DNA from: Pseudomonadota bacterium
GTDB taxonomy: Bacteria; Pseudomonadota; Alphaproteobacteria; Acetobacterales; Acetobacteraceae
DNA: 8,949 nt
Direction: 5' to 3'
NCBI GenBank assembly: GCA_021828605.1
Contig: JAJZEG010000028.1
Coordinates: 1 to 8,949 of the forward strand
Shown here: positions 1-7,136 of the stretch, one piece after another
How positions within the stretch are numbered: position 1 is the first letter of the stretch
How the letters are laid out: every line of letters begins with the position of its first letter
Program-made: the position numbers and the translations under genes
Notes under the pieces: model-generated
What the model was told of the DNA's origin: nothing
Seen by the model: only the letters and a program-made list of their open reading frames with translations
Database searches by the model: none

Positions 1-2402
1 AGGAAATCCTCGCCCTCGCCGCCAATCATTTCGACATCACCGTGTTCGGCGGCGAAGCCCAACCGAATTACGACCGGATCATGCTTTCACCCCTGCTCGC
101 CGGTGACAAAACATTCGCCGACATCGTGCTCAATGATTATGATTGGTACGCCCGCAACCAGATCCGCCTGATCACCGGCGAGCATGTCGATTGGATTGAT
201 CGCAAACAAAAATTGGTGCAAGGCGCCAAAGGCACCACCATCCCCTATGATTTCCTGCTGATGGCCACTGGCTCGACCCCGTTCGTGCTGCCAATCCCCG
301 GCGCCGAAAAACAAGGCGTGCTCACCTTCCGCACCGTCGATGATGTCGATGACATGCTGCGCGTGGTGCGGCGAGGCACCAAGGCGGTGGTGATCGGCGG
401 TGGTCTGCTCGGCCTCGAAGCCGCCCACGGGCTCAATCTGCGCGGCGCCGATGTCACCATCATCCATCTGATGCCCACCTTGATGGAACGCCAGCTCGAT
501 GCCTCCGCCGCCCATCTGCTCGAACGCTCGCTCGCCGCGCGCGGCATGACCATCCTCACCGCGACCGAAACCGCCAGCTTCGAGGGCGATCAATCGGTGC
601 GCGCCGTGCGTCTGAAGGATGGCCGCGAAATCCAAGCCGATCTGGTGGTGATGGCGGTTGGCATCCGGCCCAATGCGGGTCTCGCCCGCGCCATCGGCCT
701 GACCTGCAATCGCGGCGTCGTGGTCGATGATTATTTGCGCAGCTCCGACACCGCCATTTTCGCCATCGGTGAATGCGTCGAGCATGACGGCCAGGTGTTC
801 GGCCTGGTCGCCCCGATCTGGGAAATGGCGAAAATCGCCGCCCGCACCCTGCTCGGCCAGCCCGGCCCCGGCTTCACCCCGGTCGCCAGCGTCACCCGCC
901 TGAAAGTCTCGGGCATCGAAATGGCCTCGGCGGGTGCCTTCATGGGCGATAACAGCACCGATGATATTTTACTCCGCGACGCCGCACGCGGCATTTATAA
1001 ACGCCTGGTCCTGCGCGATAATCACATTGTCGGCCTGGTCTGTATCGGCGATGCCAGCGACAGCGCCTGGCATTTCCAACTGCTCAAAGACCAGACCGAT
1101 ATTACGTCCCTGCGCGACACGCTGATTTTCGGCCCGGTCATCGAGCAGGGCGACGACCCCGACGCCACCCTGCTCGCTTTGCCCGATAGTGCCGAAATCT
1201 GCGGCTGCAACGGCGTGTGCAAAGGCAAAATCACCAGCGCCATCGCCGAATTTTCCCTCAGCACGCTTGATGCGGTGCGCGCCAAAACCAAGGCTTCGGC
1301 CTCCTGCGGCTCCTGCACACCACAAGTCGAAGGCTTGCTGCGCGCGACCCTCGGGGCCGATTACGCGCCGGTTCAGGTCAAGCCGCTGTGCAAATGCACA
1401 TCCCTCTCGCACAGCGAAGTCCGTCGCCGGATCACTGGCGGCACCTTGCAATCCATTCCCGCCGTGATGCAGGCGCTCGAATGGCGCACCCCGGATGGCT
1501 GTGCCTCGTGCCGCCCGGCTTTGAATTACTACCTCATCTGCGCTTGGCCCGCGACCTATATCGATGATGCGCAATCGCGCTTCGTCAATGAACGGATGCA
1601 CGCCAACATCCAAAAAGACGGCACCTATTCGGTGGTGCCGCGCATGTGGGGTGGGCTGACCAGTGCGCGCGAACTGCGTGCCATCGCCGATGTCGTCGAT
1701 AAGTTCGCGATCCCCGAGGTTAAAATCACCGGCGGCCAGCGCATTGATTTGCTCGGCGTCAAACGCGAACATCTCACCGCGGTCTGGGCGGATCTAGGCG
1801 CCGCAGGCATGGTCTCCGGCCACGCCTATGGCAAGGCGCTGCGCACGGTGAAAACCTGCGTCGGCTCGGAATGGTGCCGGTTTGGCACCCAAAACTCCAC
1901 CGCCATGGGCGTGGCCCTCGAACGCATGTCCTGGGGCTCCTGGACCCCGCATAAGTTCAAAATGGCGGTCTCCGGCTGTCCGCGAAATTGCGCCGAATCG
2001 ACCATCAAGGATTTCGGCGTCATCGCCACCGAAGCCGGTTGGGATTTGCTGATCGGCGGCAATGGCGGGATCAAATTGCGCGGCACCGATTTGCTGTGCA
2101 AGGTCACCAGCGACGCCGAAGTCTTTGAATATTGCGCGGCCTTCATGCAGTTCTACCGCGAAGACGCGCATTATCTCGAACGCACCGCCCCCTGGATCGA
2201 ACGGGTCGGTATGGAGGCGATCCGCGCCGCCCTCGTCACCGATGCCGAAGGCCGCGCCGCCCTCGCCGCACGCTTTCACCACGCGCAAAAATTCGCCCAG
2301 TTCGATCCGTGGGCCAACCCCGAACCCAACCAAAACCCCGACCAAAACCCCAACCAAAACCAACAACAATCCCAATATACACACATCGCGGAGCTGGTCT
2401 GA
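1..2402 (+). CDS. nirB: Assimilatory nitrite reductase [NAD(P)H], large subunit (5'-partial)
   Basis: NirB is the large subunit of cytoplasmic siroheme nitrite reductase, which reduces nitrite to ammonium with six electrons from NAD(P)H. The frame is open from the left edge (first full codon at 3) and reads EILALAANHFDITVFGGEAQ, so the true start lies upstream and the GTG at 42 is internal. 799 residues are visible; the missing part is the first FAD-binding segment. Visible in order: an LLMATG motif near 255, the NAD(P)-binding GGGLLG at 396-413, a second FAD motif (AIFAIGE) near 755, a BFD-like [2Fe-2S] domain (CxCxxxxC from 1200, CGSC at 1305-1316), a second cysteine set (CKC near 1389, CASC near 1500), and the siroheme/[4Fe-4S] ligands C-x5-C (1857, 1875) and C-x3-C (1977, 1989). 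This is the full NirB architecture. The C-terminus carries an unusual Pro/Asn/Gln-rich stretch. It overlaps nirD by one base. Confidence 0.97.
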   Translation, partial: EILALAANHFDITVFGGEAQPNYDRIMLSPLLAGDKTFADIVLNDYDWYARNQIRLITGEHVDWIDRKQKLVQGAKGTTIPYDFLLMATGSTPFVLPIPGAEKQGVLTFRTVDDVDDMLRVVRRGTKAVVIGGGLLGLEAAHGLNLRGADVTIIHLMPTLMERQLDASAAHLLERSLAARGMTILTATETASFEGDQSVRAVRLKDGREIQADLVVMAVGIRPNAGLARAIGLTCNRGVVVDDYLRSSDTAIFAIGECVEHDGQVFGLVAPIWEMAKIAARTLLGQPGPGFTPVASVTRLKVSGIEMASAGAFMGDNSTDDILLRDAARGIYKRLVLRDNHIVGLVCIGDASDSAWHFQLLKDQTDITSLRDTLIFGPVIEQGDDPDATLLALPDSAEICGCNGVCKGKITSAIAEFSLSTLDAVRAKTKASASCGSCTPQVEGLLRATLGADYAPVQVKPLCKCTSLSHSEVRRRITGGTLQSIPAVMQALEWRTPDGCASCRPALNYYLICAWPATYIDDAQSRFVNERMHANIQKDGTYSVVPRMWGGLTSARELRAIADVVDKFAIPEVKITGGQRIDLLGVKREHLTAVWADLGAAGMVSGHAYGKALRTVKTCVGSEWCRFGTQNSTAMGVALERMSWGSWTPHKFKMAVSGCPRNCAESTIKDFGVIATEAGWDLLIGGNGGIKLRGTDLLCKVTSDAEVFEYCAAFMQFYREDAHYLERTAPWIERVGMEAIRAALVTDAEGRAALAARFHHAQKFAQFDPWANPEPNQNPDQNPNQNQQQSQYTHIAELV
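2325..2360 (+). repeat. Three 12-bp tandem repeats in the 3' end of nirB
   Basis: Three head-to-tail 12-bp units, CCCAACCAAAAC, CCCGACCAAAAC and CCCAACCAAAAC, sit in frame and encode PNQN-PDQN-PNQN. A run of CAA codons follows (QQQ). They lie between the conserved end of the siroheme domain (FAQFDPWA) and the final residues (HIAELV), so they act as a flexible hydrophilic tail insert. Because the unit is a multiple of three, changes in copy number would keep the reading frame. The units are A-rich compared with the surrounding gene. Confidence 0.93.
2390..2393 (+). promoter_or_regulatory. Ribosome binding site of nirD
   Basis: GGAG lies 8 bases upstream of the ATG at 2402, inside the last codons of nirB. 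The spacing favours this ATG over the in-frame ATGs at 2411 and 2414. Confidence 0.65.
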
Positions 2403-2749
2403 TGGATGGCATGATGATCGAGCAAAACTTCACCGATATTGCAGCCCTGGCGGACATCCCGCGCCAGGGTGCCCGCACCCTGACCACCAAGCACGGCACC
2501 ATCGCGGTGTTTCGCACGCTCGATGACCAGGTGTTCGCCCTGCGCGATTCCTGCCCGCATCGCGCAGGCCCGATCAGCCAGGGCATTATCCATGGCCATG
2601 GCGTCACCTGCCCGCTGCATGGCTGGGTGATCTCGCTCGAATCCGGCGCTGCCGAGGGTGAGGCCGCCCCCTGCATCGCGCGGTTTCGCACGCGCATCGA
2701 GCAAAGCCGGGTGCTGATCGACCTCACCGGACCCATCGCGCTTTTATGA
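2402..2749 (+). CDS. nirD: Nitrite reductase [NAD(P)H] small subunit, Rieske-type
   Basis: This 115-residue protein is the small partner of NirB in assimilatory nitrite reductase. It has a Rieske [2Fe-2S] fold with both ligand pairs: C51-P-H53 in SCPHRAGP (codons 2552-2560) and C70-P-L-H73 in CPLHGW (codons 2609-2620). All four cluster ligands are present, unlike the enterobacterial NirD proteins that have lost them, so a bound [2Fe-2S] cluster is expected. The length is close to the usual size of about 105-115 residues. The start at 2402 overlaps the nirB stop as TGATG and has a GGAG at good spacing; the ATGs at 2411 and 2414 are possible but less well placed. Its stop overlaps the nasA start as ATGA, so translation of the three genes is probably coupled. 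Confidence 0.94.
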   Translation: MDGMMIEQNFTDIAALADIPRQGARTLTTKHGTIAVFRTLDDQVFALRDSCPHRAGPISQGIIHGHGVTCPLHGWVISLESGAAEGEAAPCIARFRTRIEQSRVLIDLTGPIALL

Positions 2750-5400
2750 ACACCACCTGCCCCTATTGCGGGGTCGGCTGCGGCCTCATCGCGGGCCTGG
2801 ATGGTTTGCGCGGGGATCCAACCCACCCGGCCAATGCCGGACGCCTTTGCGTCAAAGGCAAAAACCTCGCGCAAACCTTGGATGATCGCGAGCGGCTGAT
2901 CACCCCCACCCTCGCCGGTCGCCCGGTCGGCTGGTCCGAAGCACTCGATGCAGCGGCCCGCCATTTTTCCTCCGCCATCACCGAGCACGGGCCGGATTCG
3001 GTCGCCTTTTACGTCTCTGGCCAGTTCCTAACCGAGGATTATTACGTCGCGAACAAACTGATGAAAGGCTTCATCGGCAGCGGCAATATCGACACCAATT
3101 CCCGCCTCTGTATGGCCTCACCGGTCGCGGCCCATCAGCGCGCCTTCGGCGATGATCTGGTCCCCGGCATCTATGCCGATTTCGAGGAAGCCGGCCTGAT
3201 TTTATTCGTCGGCTCGAACGCCGCCTGGTGCCATCCGGTCTTGTTTCAACGCGCCCTGCAAGCCCGCGAGCAGCGCGGCAGCACCATCGTGGTGATCGAC
3301 CCGCGCCGCACCGCCACCGCCGATCTCGCCGATTGGCATATTCCCATCGAACCCAACGGCGACCTCGCTCTGTTCCTCGCTCTGCTCGATGATTGCGCGC
3401 AGCATGACGCGCTCGATGCTGATTTCATCAACACCCATACCGAACATTTCAGCGCCACCCTCGCCGCCGCCCGGAACGCGCAGCCGGGCATCGATCCGGC
3501 ATCGTTTGCCCGCCTCGCCGCCCTGGTGCGCCGCACACCGCGTATGGTCACCGCCTTTTCTCAAGGGGTCAACCAATCAACCCAAGCGACCGACAGTATT
3601 AACGCGATTATTAATCTGCATCTTGCCACCGGCCGGATCGGCAAGCCCGGCACTGGCCCGTTCTCCCTCACCGGCCAACCCAACGCCATGGGCGGGCGCG
3701 ATGTCGGCGGCCTCGCCACCCAACTCGCCGCCCATTTGCTGTTTGACAATCCAACCCAGCATGATCTGCTGCGTCGTTTCTGGTCCGCCCCCAATCTCGC
3801 GACCAAGCCCGGCCTGAAAGCCGTCGATTTGTTCGAAGCGGTGCATGACGGCAAAATCAAAGCCTTATGGATTGCTGGCACCAACCCCGCTGAATCCCTG
3901 CCGCGCAGCCTGCATGTGCGCGCCGCCCTTGAGCGCTGCCCCGCCGTCATTGTCGCCGATTGCTGGCCCACCGCCACCACGGCGCGCGCCAGCATCGTGC
4001 TCCCTGCTGCGGGCTGGTCGGAAAAAGACGGCACCGTCACCAATTCCGAGCGGGTGATTTCCCGCCAGCGCGCGTTTCGCGTCGCCCCCGGCCTCGCCAA
4101 ACCCGATTGGTGGATGTTCACCGAACTCGCCAAACGTCTGGGCCATGGCAGCGCCTTCACCTACCCCAATCCCGCCGCGATTTTTCGCGAACATGCCGCT
4201 TTATCGGCCTTCGAGAATCAGGGTGATCGCCCCTTCAACCTCGCCCCGCTCGATCGCCTGTCGGACGAGGACTATGACGCGATCCGCCCCTGCCGCTGGC
4301 CGCTCACCCCAACCGATGGCCGCCTGTTCACCGATGGGCACTTCCCCACCCCATCCGGCAAAGCCCGCTTCGTCCCGCTCAGCCCGCCCGCGCCAGCTGC
4401 ATCCCGCCTCGGTTTTACCCTCAATACTGGTCGCCTACGCGATCAATGGCACAGCATGACCCGCACCGGGCGCGTGGCCGAACTTATGGCGCACCAGCCT
4501 GCCGCCCGCCTCGATATCGCCCCCGCCGATGCCGCACAACTGGGCATCACCAATAATGATCTGCTCACTTTGCACAGCGCGGAGGGAAAACTCACGCTGC
4601 CGGTCAGCATCGATCCCGGTCAGCGCCCCGGCAGCCTGTTCGCGGCGATTCACTGGACCGCGCAGCAGGGCAGCGGCGGCAGCATCAACCGCCTCACCAG
4701 CGCCGCGCGCGATCCGCATTCTGGTGAACCCGCCTTCAAACATACCGAAATTACTCTCGAGCCCACCCGCATTGCCTGGCACGGCATCGCCCTGATGCGC
4801 GCCGCCTTGATGCGCACCGGTCATCGCCCGCCTATTTCCGAAACCGACCCCATCCTCTGGTCGGCAACCCCCTGCGCCGCCGCCCTCACCTTGGTCAGTC
4901 TCACCGGCCTGGAGCCCTTACCCGCCAGCCTGTCCAGCCGCGCTTTGCTTAATCGTCTGTTTGCCCTGCGCGATGATGCCGAGTTGATCGACTATGCCGA
5001 TGCCAAACGCGGCCTGTACCGTATCGCGGTGCGCGCGCAGCACAGGCTGGAGTTGCTGCTCCATATCGCCCCGCCGAACGTGGCCTTGCCGCCCATCGCG
5101 GCGCTCGAAGCCCAGTTCAACCAGGTAACCCAGCCCAATGGCCAGCCCAATGCCCAGCCCAACGCCCAGCCCACTGCCCGGAGCTTGTTGCTGGGCCAAC
5201 CCAACTTGGCCCGCCCGCACGGGCGCATCATTTGTGTCTGCCACCAACTCACCGAGCCGAGCCTGCGCGCCGCCATCGCCACCGCCAAGTTGCGCAGCAT
5301 CGCCGAGATCGGCGCCGCCACCAAAGCGGGCACCGGCTGCGGCTCCTGCGTCGCCGACCTGAAAGGATTATTGCACCATGACCCCATCGCCGCTGAATAG
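2746..5400 (+). CDS. nasA: Assimilatory nitrate reductase catalytic subunit
   Basis: This 884-residue cytoplasmic molybdoenzyme reduces nitrate to nitrite, the first step of nitrate assimilation. The N-terminus carries the [4Fe-4S] motif CPYCGVGC (C5, C8, C12) with C35 in RLCVKGK, where K38 matches the conserved electron-relay lysine. C122 in SRLCMASPV is the expected cysteine ligand to Mo. The Mo-bis-MGD domains follow (NPAESLP, DCWPTATTARASIVLPAAGWSEKDGT in two overlapping stretches, and the C-terminal MopB fold from about residue 560 with NTGRLRDQWHSMTRTGR). A C-terminal BFD-like [2Fe-2S] domain (about 828-880) has C830-x-C832 and C865-x2-C868, as in Klebsiella-type NasA. There is no Tat signal, which argues against periplasmic NapA. 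Its ATG overlaps the nirD stop (ATGA) and no clear independent ribosome site is seen. Before the BFD domain is a Pro/Asn/Gln linker of 12-bp repeats. No NasC-type reductase is present in the window. Confidence 0.96.
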   Translation: MNTTCPYCGVGCGLIAGLDGLRGDPTHPANAGRLCVKGKNLAQTLDDRERLITPTLAGRPVGWSEALDAAARHFSSAITEHGPDSVAFYVSGQFLTEDYYVANKLMKGFIGSGNIDTNSRLCMASPVAAHQRAFGDDLVPGIYADFEEAGLILFVGSNAAWCHPVLFQRALQAREQRGSTIVVIDPRRTATADLADWHIPIEPNGDLALFLALLDDCAQHDALDADFINTHTEHFSATLAAARNAQPGIDPASFARLAALVRRTPRMVTAFSQGVNQSTQATDSINAIINLHLATGRIGKPGTGPFSLTGQPNAMGGRDVGGLATQLAAHLLFDNPTQHDLLRRFWSAPNLATKPGLKAVDLFEAVHDGKIKALWIAGTNPAESLPRSLHVRAALERCPAVIVADCWPTATTARASIVLPAAGWSEKDGTVTNSERVISRQRAFRVAPGLAKPDWWMFTELAKRLGHGSAFTYPNPAAIFREHAALSAFENQGDRPFNLAPLDRLSDEDYDAIRPCRWPLTPTDGRLFTDGHFPTPSGKARFVPLSPPAPAASRLGFTLNTGRLRDQWHSMTRTGRVAELMAHQPAARLDIAPADAAQLGITNNDLLTLHSAEGKLTLPVSIDPGQRPGSLFAAIHWTAQQGSGGSINRLTSAARDPHSGEPAFKHTEITLEPTRIAWHGIALMRAALMRTGHRPPISETDPILWSATPCAAALTLVSLTGLEPLPASLSSRALLNRLFALRDDAELIDYADAKRGLYRIAVRAQHRLELLLHIAPPNVALPPIAALEAQFNQVTQPNGQPNAQPNAQPTARSLLLGQPNLARPHGRIICVCHQLTEPSLRAAIATAKLRSIAEIGAATKAGTGCGSCVADLKGLLHHDPIAAE
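5134..5181 (+). repeat. Four 12-bp tandem repeats in nasA linker
   Basis: Four in-frame 12-bp units, CCCAATGGCCAG, CCCAATGCCCAG, CCCAACGCCCAG and the decayed CCCACTGCCCGG, encode PNGQ-PNAQ-PNAQ-PTAR. They form a flexible linker between the MopB catalytic region and the C-terminal [2Fe-2S] domain. The unit length and the leading CCCAAY/Pro-Asn codons resemble the separate repeat at the end of nirB. Confidence 0.92.
5362..5367 (+). promoter_or_regulatory. Ribosome binding site of cobA
   Basis: AAAGGA within the last codons of nasA stands 10 bases before the ATG at 5378. It supports the start that overlaps nasA. Confidence 0.65.
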
Positions 5401-6166
5401 CCCGCCTCTGGCCCGTGTCATTCTCGCGGGCGCCGGGCCGGGCGACCCTGACTTGCTCACCCGCAAAGCCCTGCGCGCGCTCGACGGGGCAGAGGTCATT
5501 CTGCATGACGTGCTGGTCGATCAGCGCATCCTCGCCGAAGCCCCGCACGCTGTGTTGATCAATGTTGGCAAACGCTGTGGCCGCCACGCGATGAGCCAGC
5601 CGGAAATCTGCGCGCTGCTGGTCGAATATGGTAAAACCGGCGCGCGCGTGCTGCGCCTGAAAGGCGGCGATCCGATGATTTTTGGCCGCGCCAATGAGGA
5701 AATCGCCGCCTTGCGCGCAGCAAACATCGCCTTCGACATCATCCCCGGCATCACCGCCGCCTCCGCCGCCGCCGCCTCGCTCCACCTCTCCCTCACCGCG
5801 CGCGGCCAGGCAAGCAGCGTCACGCTCATCACCGGTCATGGCAGCGATGGCACACTCCCCAAACAGGATTGGCACGCTCTCGCCCGTCTTGGCGGCACCC
5901 TCGCTTTTTACATGGGAACTCGCCACGCCGCAGCGATCGCGGATCGCCTGATCGAAGCCGGACTCGCCCCATCCACCCCCAGCATCCTGATCACCAATAT
6001 CAGCCGCCCCGATCAAACCAGCCGCCCCACCGACCTGATCAACCTCGCCGACGGGCTAGCCGCCCAAAATCTCACCGCCCCCGCTTTGATCCTGATCGGC
6101 TCCGCCCTATCATCCCGCCCAGACGAGTGCGCCGCCCTGGCCAACGCCCGCGCCGCGCCCGGCTAA
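5378..6166 (+). CDS. cobA: Uroporphyrinogen-III C-methyltransferase (SUMT)
   Basis: This 262-residue enzyme transfers two methyl groups from S-adenosylmethionine to uroporphyrinogen III, giving precorrin-2, the branch point to siroheme and cobalamin. Family motifs appear in order: AGAGPGDPDLLT near the N-terminus, GKRCGRH near residue 66, RLKGGDPMIFGRANEE near residue 93, PGITAA near residue 122, ITGH near residue 149, and a late MGT plus SRPDQ. There is no N-terminal CysG-type dehydrogenase/ferrochelatase domain, so oxidation and iron insertion must be done elsewhere. The position directly behind nasA, with a 23-base overlap, points to supplying siroheme for NirB. One oddity is LTAR where E. 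coli CysG has LTHR. It could also serve cobalamin synthesis; the context favours siroheme. Confidence 0.95.
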   Translation: MTPSPLNSPPLARVILAGAGPGDPDLLTRKALRALDGAEVILHDVLVDQRILAEAPHAVLINVGKRCGRHAMSQPEICALLVEYGKTGARVLRLKGGDPMIFGRANEEIAALRAANIAFDIIPGITAASAAAASLHLSLTARGQASSVTLITGHGSDGTLPKQDWHALARLGGTLAFYMGTRHAAAIADRLIEAGLAPSTPSILITNISRPDQTSRPTDLINLADGLAAQNLTAPALILIGSALSSRPDECAALANARAAPG

Positions 6167-6480
6167 ATCGTAAAGCGGGATGATATAATGACCATGACAA
6201 TGCGCTTTGAGCCCGTGATCGAGGCACTACCCCCAGCCTTTGACGATCTGCGCCTTGAAGCAACTGCCGAAGGCTACCGGTTCATCGAGCGCCTCGCCAC
6301 GGATTGGCAGGCAGGGACAATGCGATTTATTGGCGAGGGCGAAAAACTGCTCTGCGCATTCGTGGACAACATCCCGGCGGGCCTCGGCGGCCTGACGCTC
6401 GACCCGGACTTGCCGGGCGCCCTGCGCATGCGCCGCTTTTACGTGCGCCGCCCGTTCCGCCAGCGGGGCATCGGGCGAAT

Positions 6481-6530
6481 GCTAGAGCGCGTCAGATTGA
6501 CGCAGTCGCGCCAATCTGACGCGCTCTAGC
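6481..6530. repeat. Perfect 19-bp inverted repeat with 12-base loop
   Basis: Arms 6481-6499 and 6512-6530 are exactly complementary and enclose a 12-base loop. All but the outermost base pair belong to the mobile element. As RNA it would make a very stable hairpin, and on the + strand it is followed by TTTGTTTG (6531-6538), so it could act as an intrinsic-like terminator for read-through from cobA. The U-tract is interrupted, so terminator activity is only possible, not shown. Confidence 0.85.
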
Positions 6531-6604
6531 TTTGTTTGCGAGGCTGAGCAACGCTTTTCATTGCCGCGCATTATGCGCGTCAATTCCAAACGATCAGGCT
6601 CTAG
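6482..6604. mobile_element. Small non-autonomous (MITE-like) element with CTAG ends
   Basis: The element begins CTAGAGC (6482-6488) and ends with the inverted copy GCTCTAG (6598-6604). The flanking CTAG is consistent with a duplicated 4-base target (or TA within it). ATTGACGC at 6496-6503 recurs inverted as GCGTCAAT at 6577-6584, a possible subterminal transposase site. The left third is a perfect palindrome, and a smaller hairpin (CGCGCA-TTA-TGCGCG) lies at 6565-6579. It contains no transposase gene. Precise loss of 119 bases restores the host GNAT frame, which fixes the boundaries well. Some IS5-family elements of Alphaproteobacteria (IS870 is the known case) insert at CTAG, so a relative could mobilise it; that link is inferred. 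Confidence 0.8.
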
Positions 6605-6803
6605 TCGATAAACTCCTCGAATCGCCCCGGCGGATGAATAAAATGGTTGTCGTCAATGCCGGTGACGGGTCCGCCGGATTCTGGGAAGCTCTCGGTTTCG
6701 CGCCAGACCCGCATGACGGGCATAGTCATGTTTTCGCTCCACGCATTGGTTGATCCGCCAACGGCTAACGCCAGTCTGACAAGCAAATACCAGAGGCCGA
6801 CGC

Positions 6804-7106
6804 CTACAGCGCCGCCTCAACCCGCCGCACCGCCGCCAGCGGCGCCGTCGCGCGCCCGACCACGCGCCCACCAATCACCGCGAGCCAATCGCCATCCTCG
6901 AGCGGGCAGGGCAGGAGCCTGATCAATTTCTGCTCGGTATCCAGCGCCACCGCACGAAACACCCCGCGCTTGGTGTAAATCGGACCCTCCAAATGAATGA
7001 CGCGGGCAATCGGATTGCCCGCGTCATCCAACCCGAGCCATTCGCGTGCGCGCGGCCCGGTCATCGTTTCAATCGTCTCGCGGCCACGCGCCCAGCGAAG
7101 CCGCAT
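6804..7106 (-). CDS. Hypothetical protein downstream of fusA
   Basis: This 100-residue reading frame starts at ATG 7106 with AAGG 8 bases upstream (7115-7118) and begins 30 bases after the fusA stop on the same strand, so it is probably cotranscribed with fusA. I do not recognise the family. It has no signal peptide, membrane segment or cysteine motif. The N-terminus is basic (MRLRWARGRE), the middle carries GNPIARVIHLEGPIYTKRGV, and the C-terminal half looks strand-rich (FRAVALD, DWLAVIGGRVVGRA). Codon third positions are G/C-rich like the neighbours. A shorter form from the ATG at 7064 is possible but has a weaker ribosome site. It converges with the broken GNAT gene across 50 bases that show no obvious terminator. 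It is probably a real gene; the function is unknown. Confidence 0.62.
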   Translation of the reverse strand: MRLRWARGRETIETMTGPRAREWLGLDDAGNPIARVIHLEGPIYTKRGVFRAVALDTEQKLIRLLPCPLEDGDWLAVIGGRVVGRATAPLAAVRRVEAAL

Positions 7107-7136
7107 CCGATCAGCCTTGCCGTGTCCGGCGCGCCA

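Larger units (their letters stand above)
6188..6753 (+). pseudogene. GNAT-family N-acetyltransferase, interrupted by a small mobile element
   Basis: The 5' part (frame of the ATG at 6188) encodes a GNAT N-terminus ending in the acetyl-CoA-binding motif RRFYVRRPFRQRGIGRML. It then runs into the inserted element and stops at 6527-6529 after 14 foreign residues. The 3' part, in another frame from 6604 to the TGA at 6751-6753, continues the family pattern: VDKLLESPRRMNKM, VVVNAG, FWEALGFAPD, DGHSHVF. Deleting 119 bases (the element plus one CTAG) joins the halves in frame as GIGRML-VDKLLE and gives 148 residues, a normal GNAT length with normal spacing between motif A and the VVVNAG strand. The start has GCGGGA 7 bases upstream and lies 21 bases after cobA. 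The substrate is unknown. The broken product lacks the C-terminal motif B strands and is probably inactive. Confidence 0.88.

Noticed and set aside
42..44. GTG at 42 as the nirB start codon
   Set aside because: The frame stays open to the left edge and the upstream residues (DITVFGGEAQPNYDRI) match the conserved NirB N-terminus, so the GTG is an internal valine.
5249..6016. Long - strand open frame opposite nasA and cobA
   Set aside because: It is the complement of conserved SUMT and NasA codons, with low-complexity Gly/Arg runs typical of shadow frames in GC-rich DNA.
6184..6189. Exact TATAAT just before the GNAT gene as a -10 promoter box
   Set aside because: It overlaps the ATG start codon and has no TTGACA-like box at the expected distance upstream, so it is probably a chance match.
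6482..6529. Only the 48-bp palindrome as the insertion (44 bases removed)
   Set aside because: This also gives an open frame, but leaves about 25 extra residues between the GNAT acetyl-CoA motif and the VVVNAG strand. The 119-base removal gives normal family spacing.
6532..6753. Independent small gene starting at TTG 6532
   Set aside because: Its first part is mobile-element sequence and the rest is the C-terminal half of the GNAT fold; it has no convincing start of its own.
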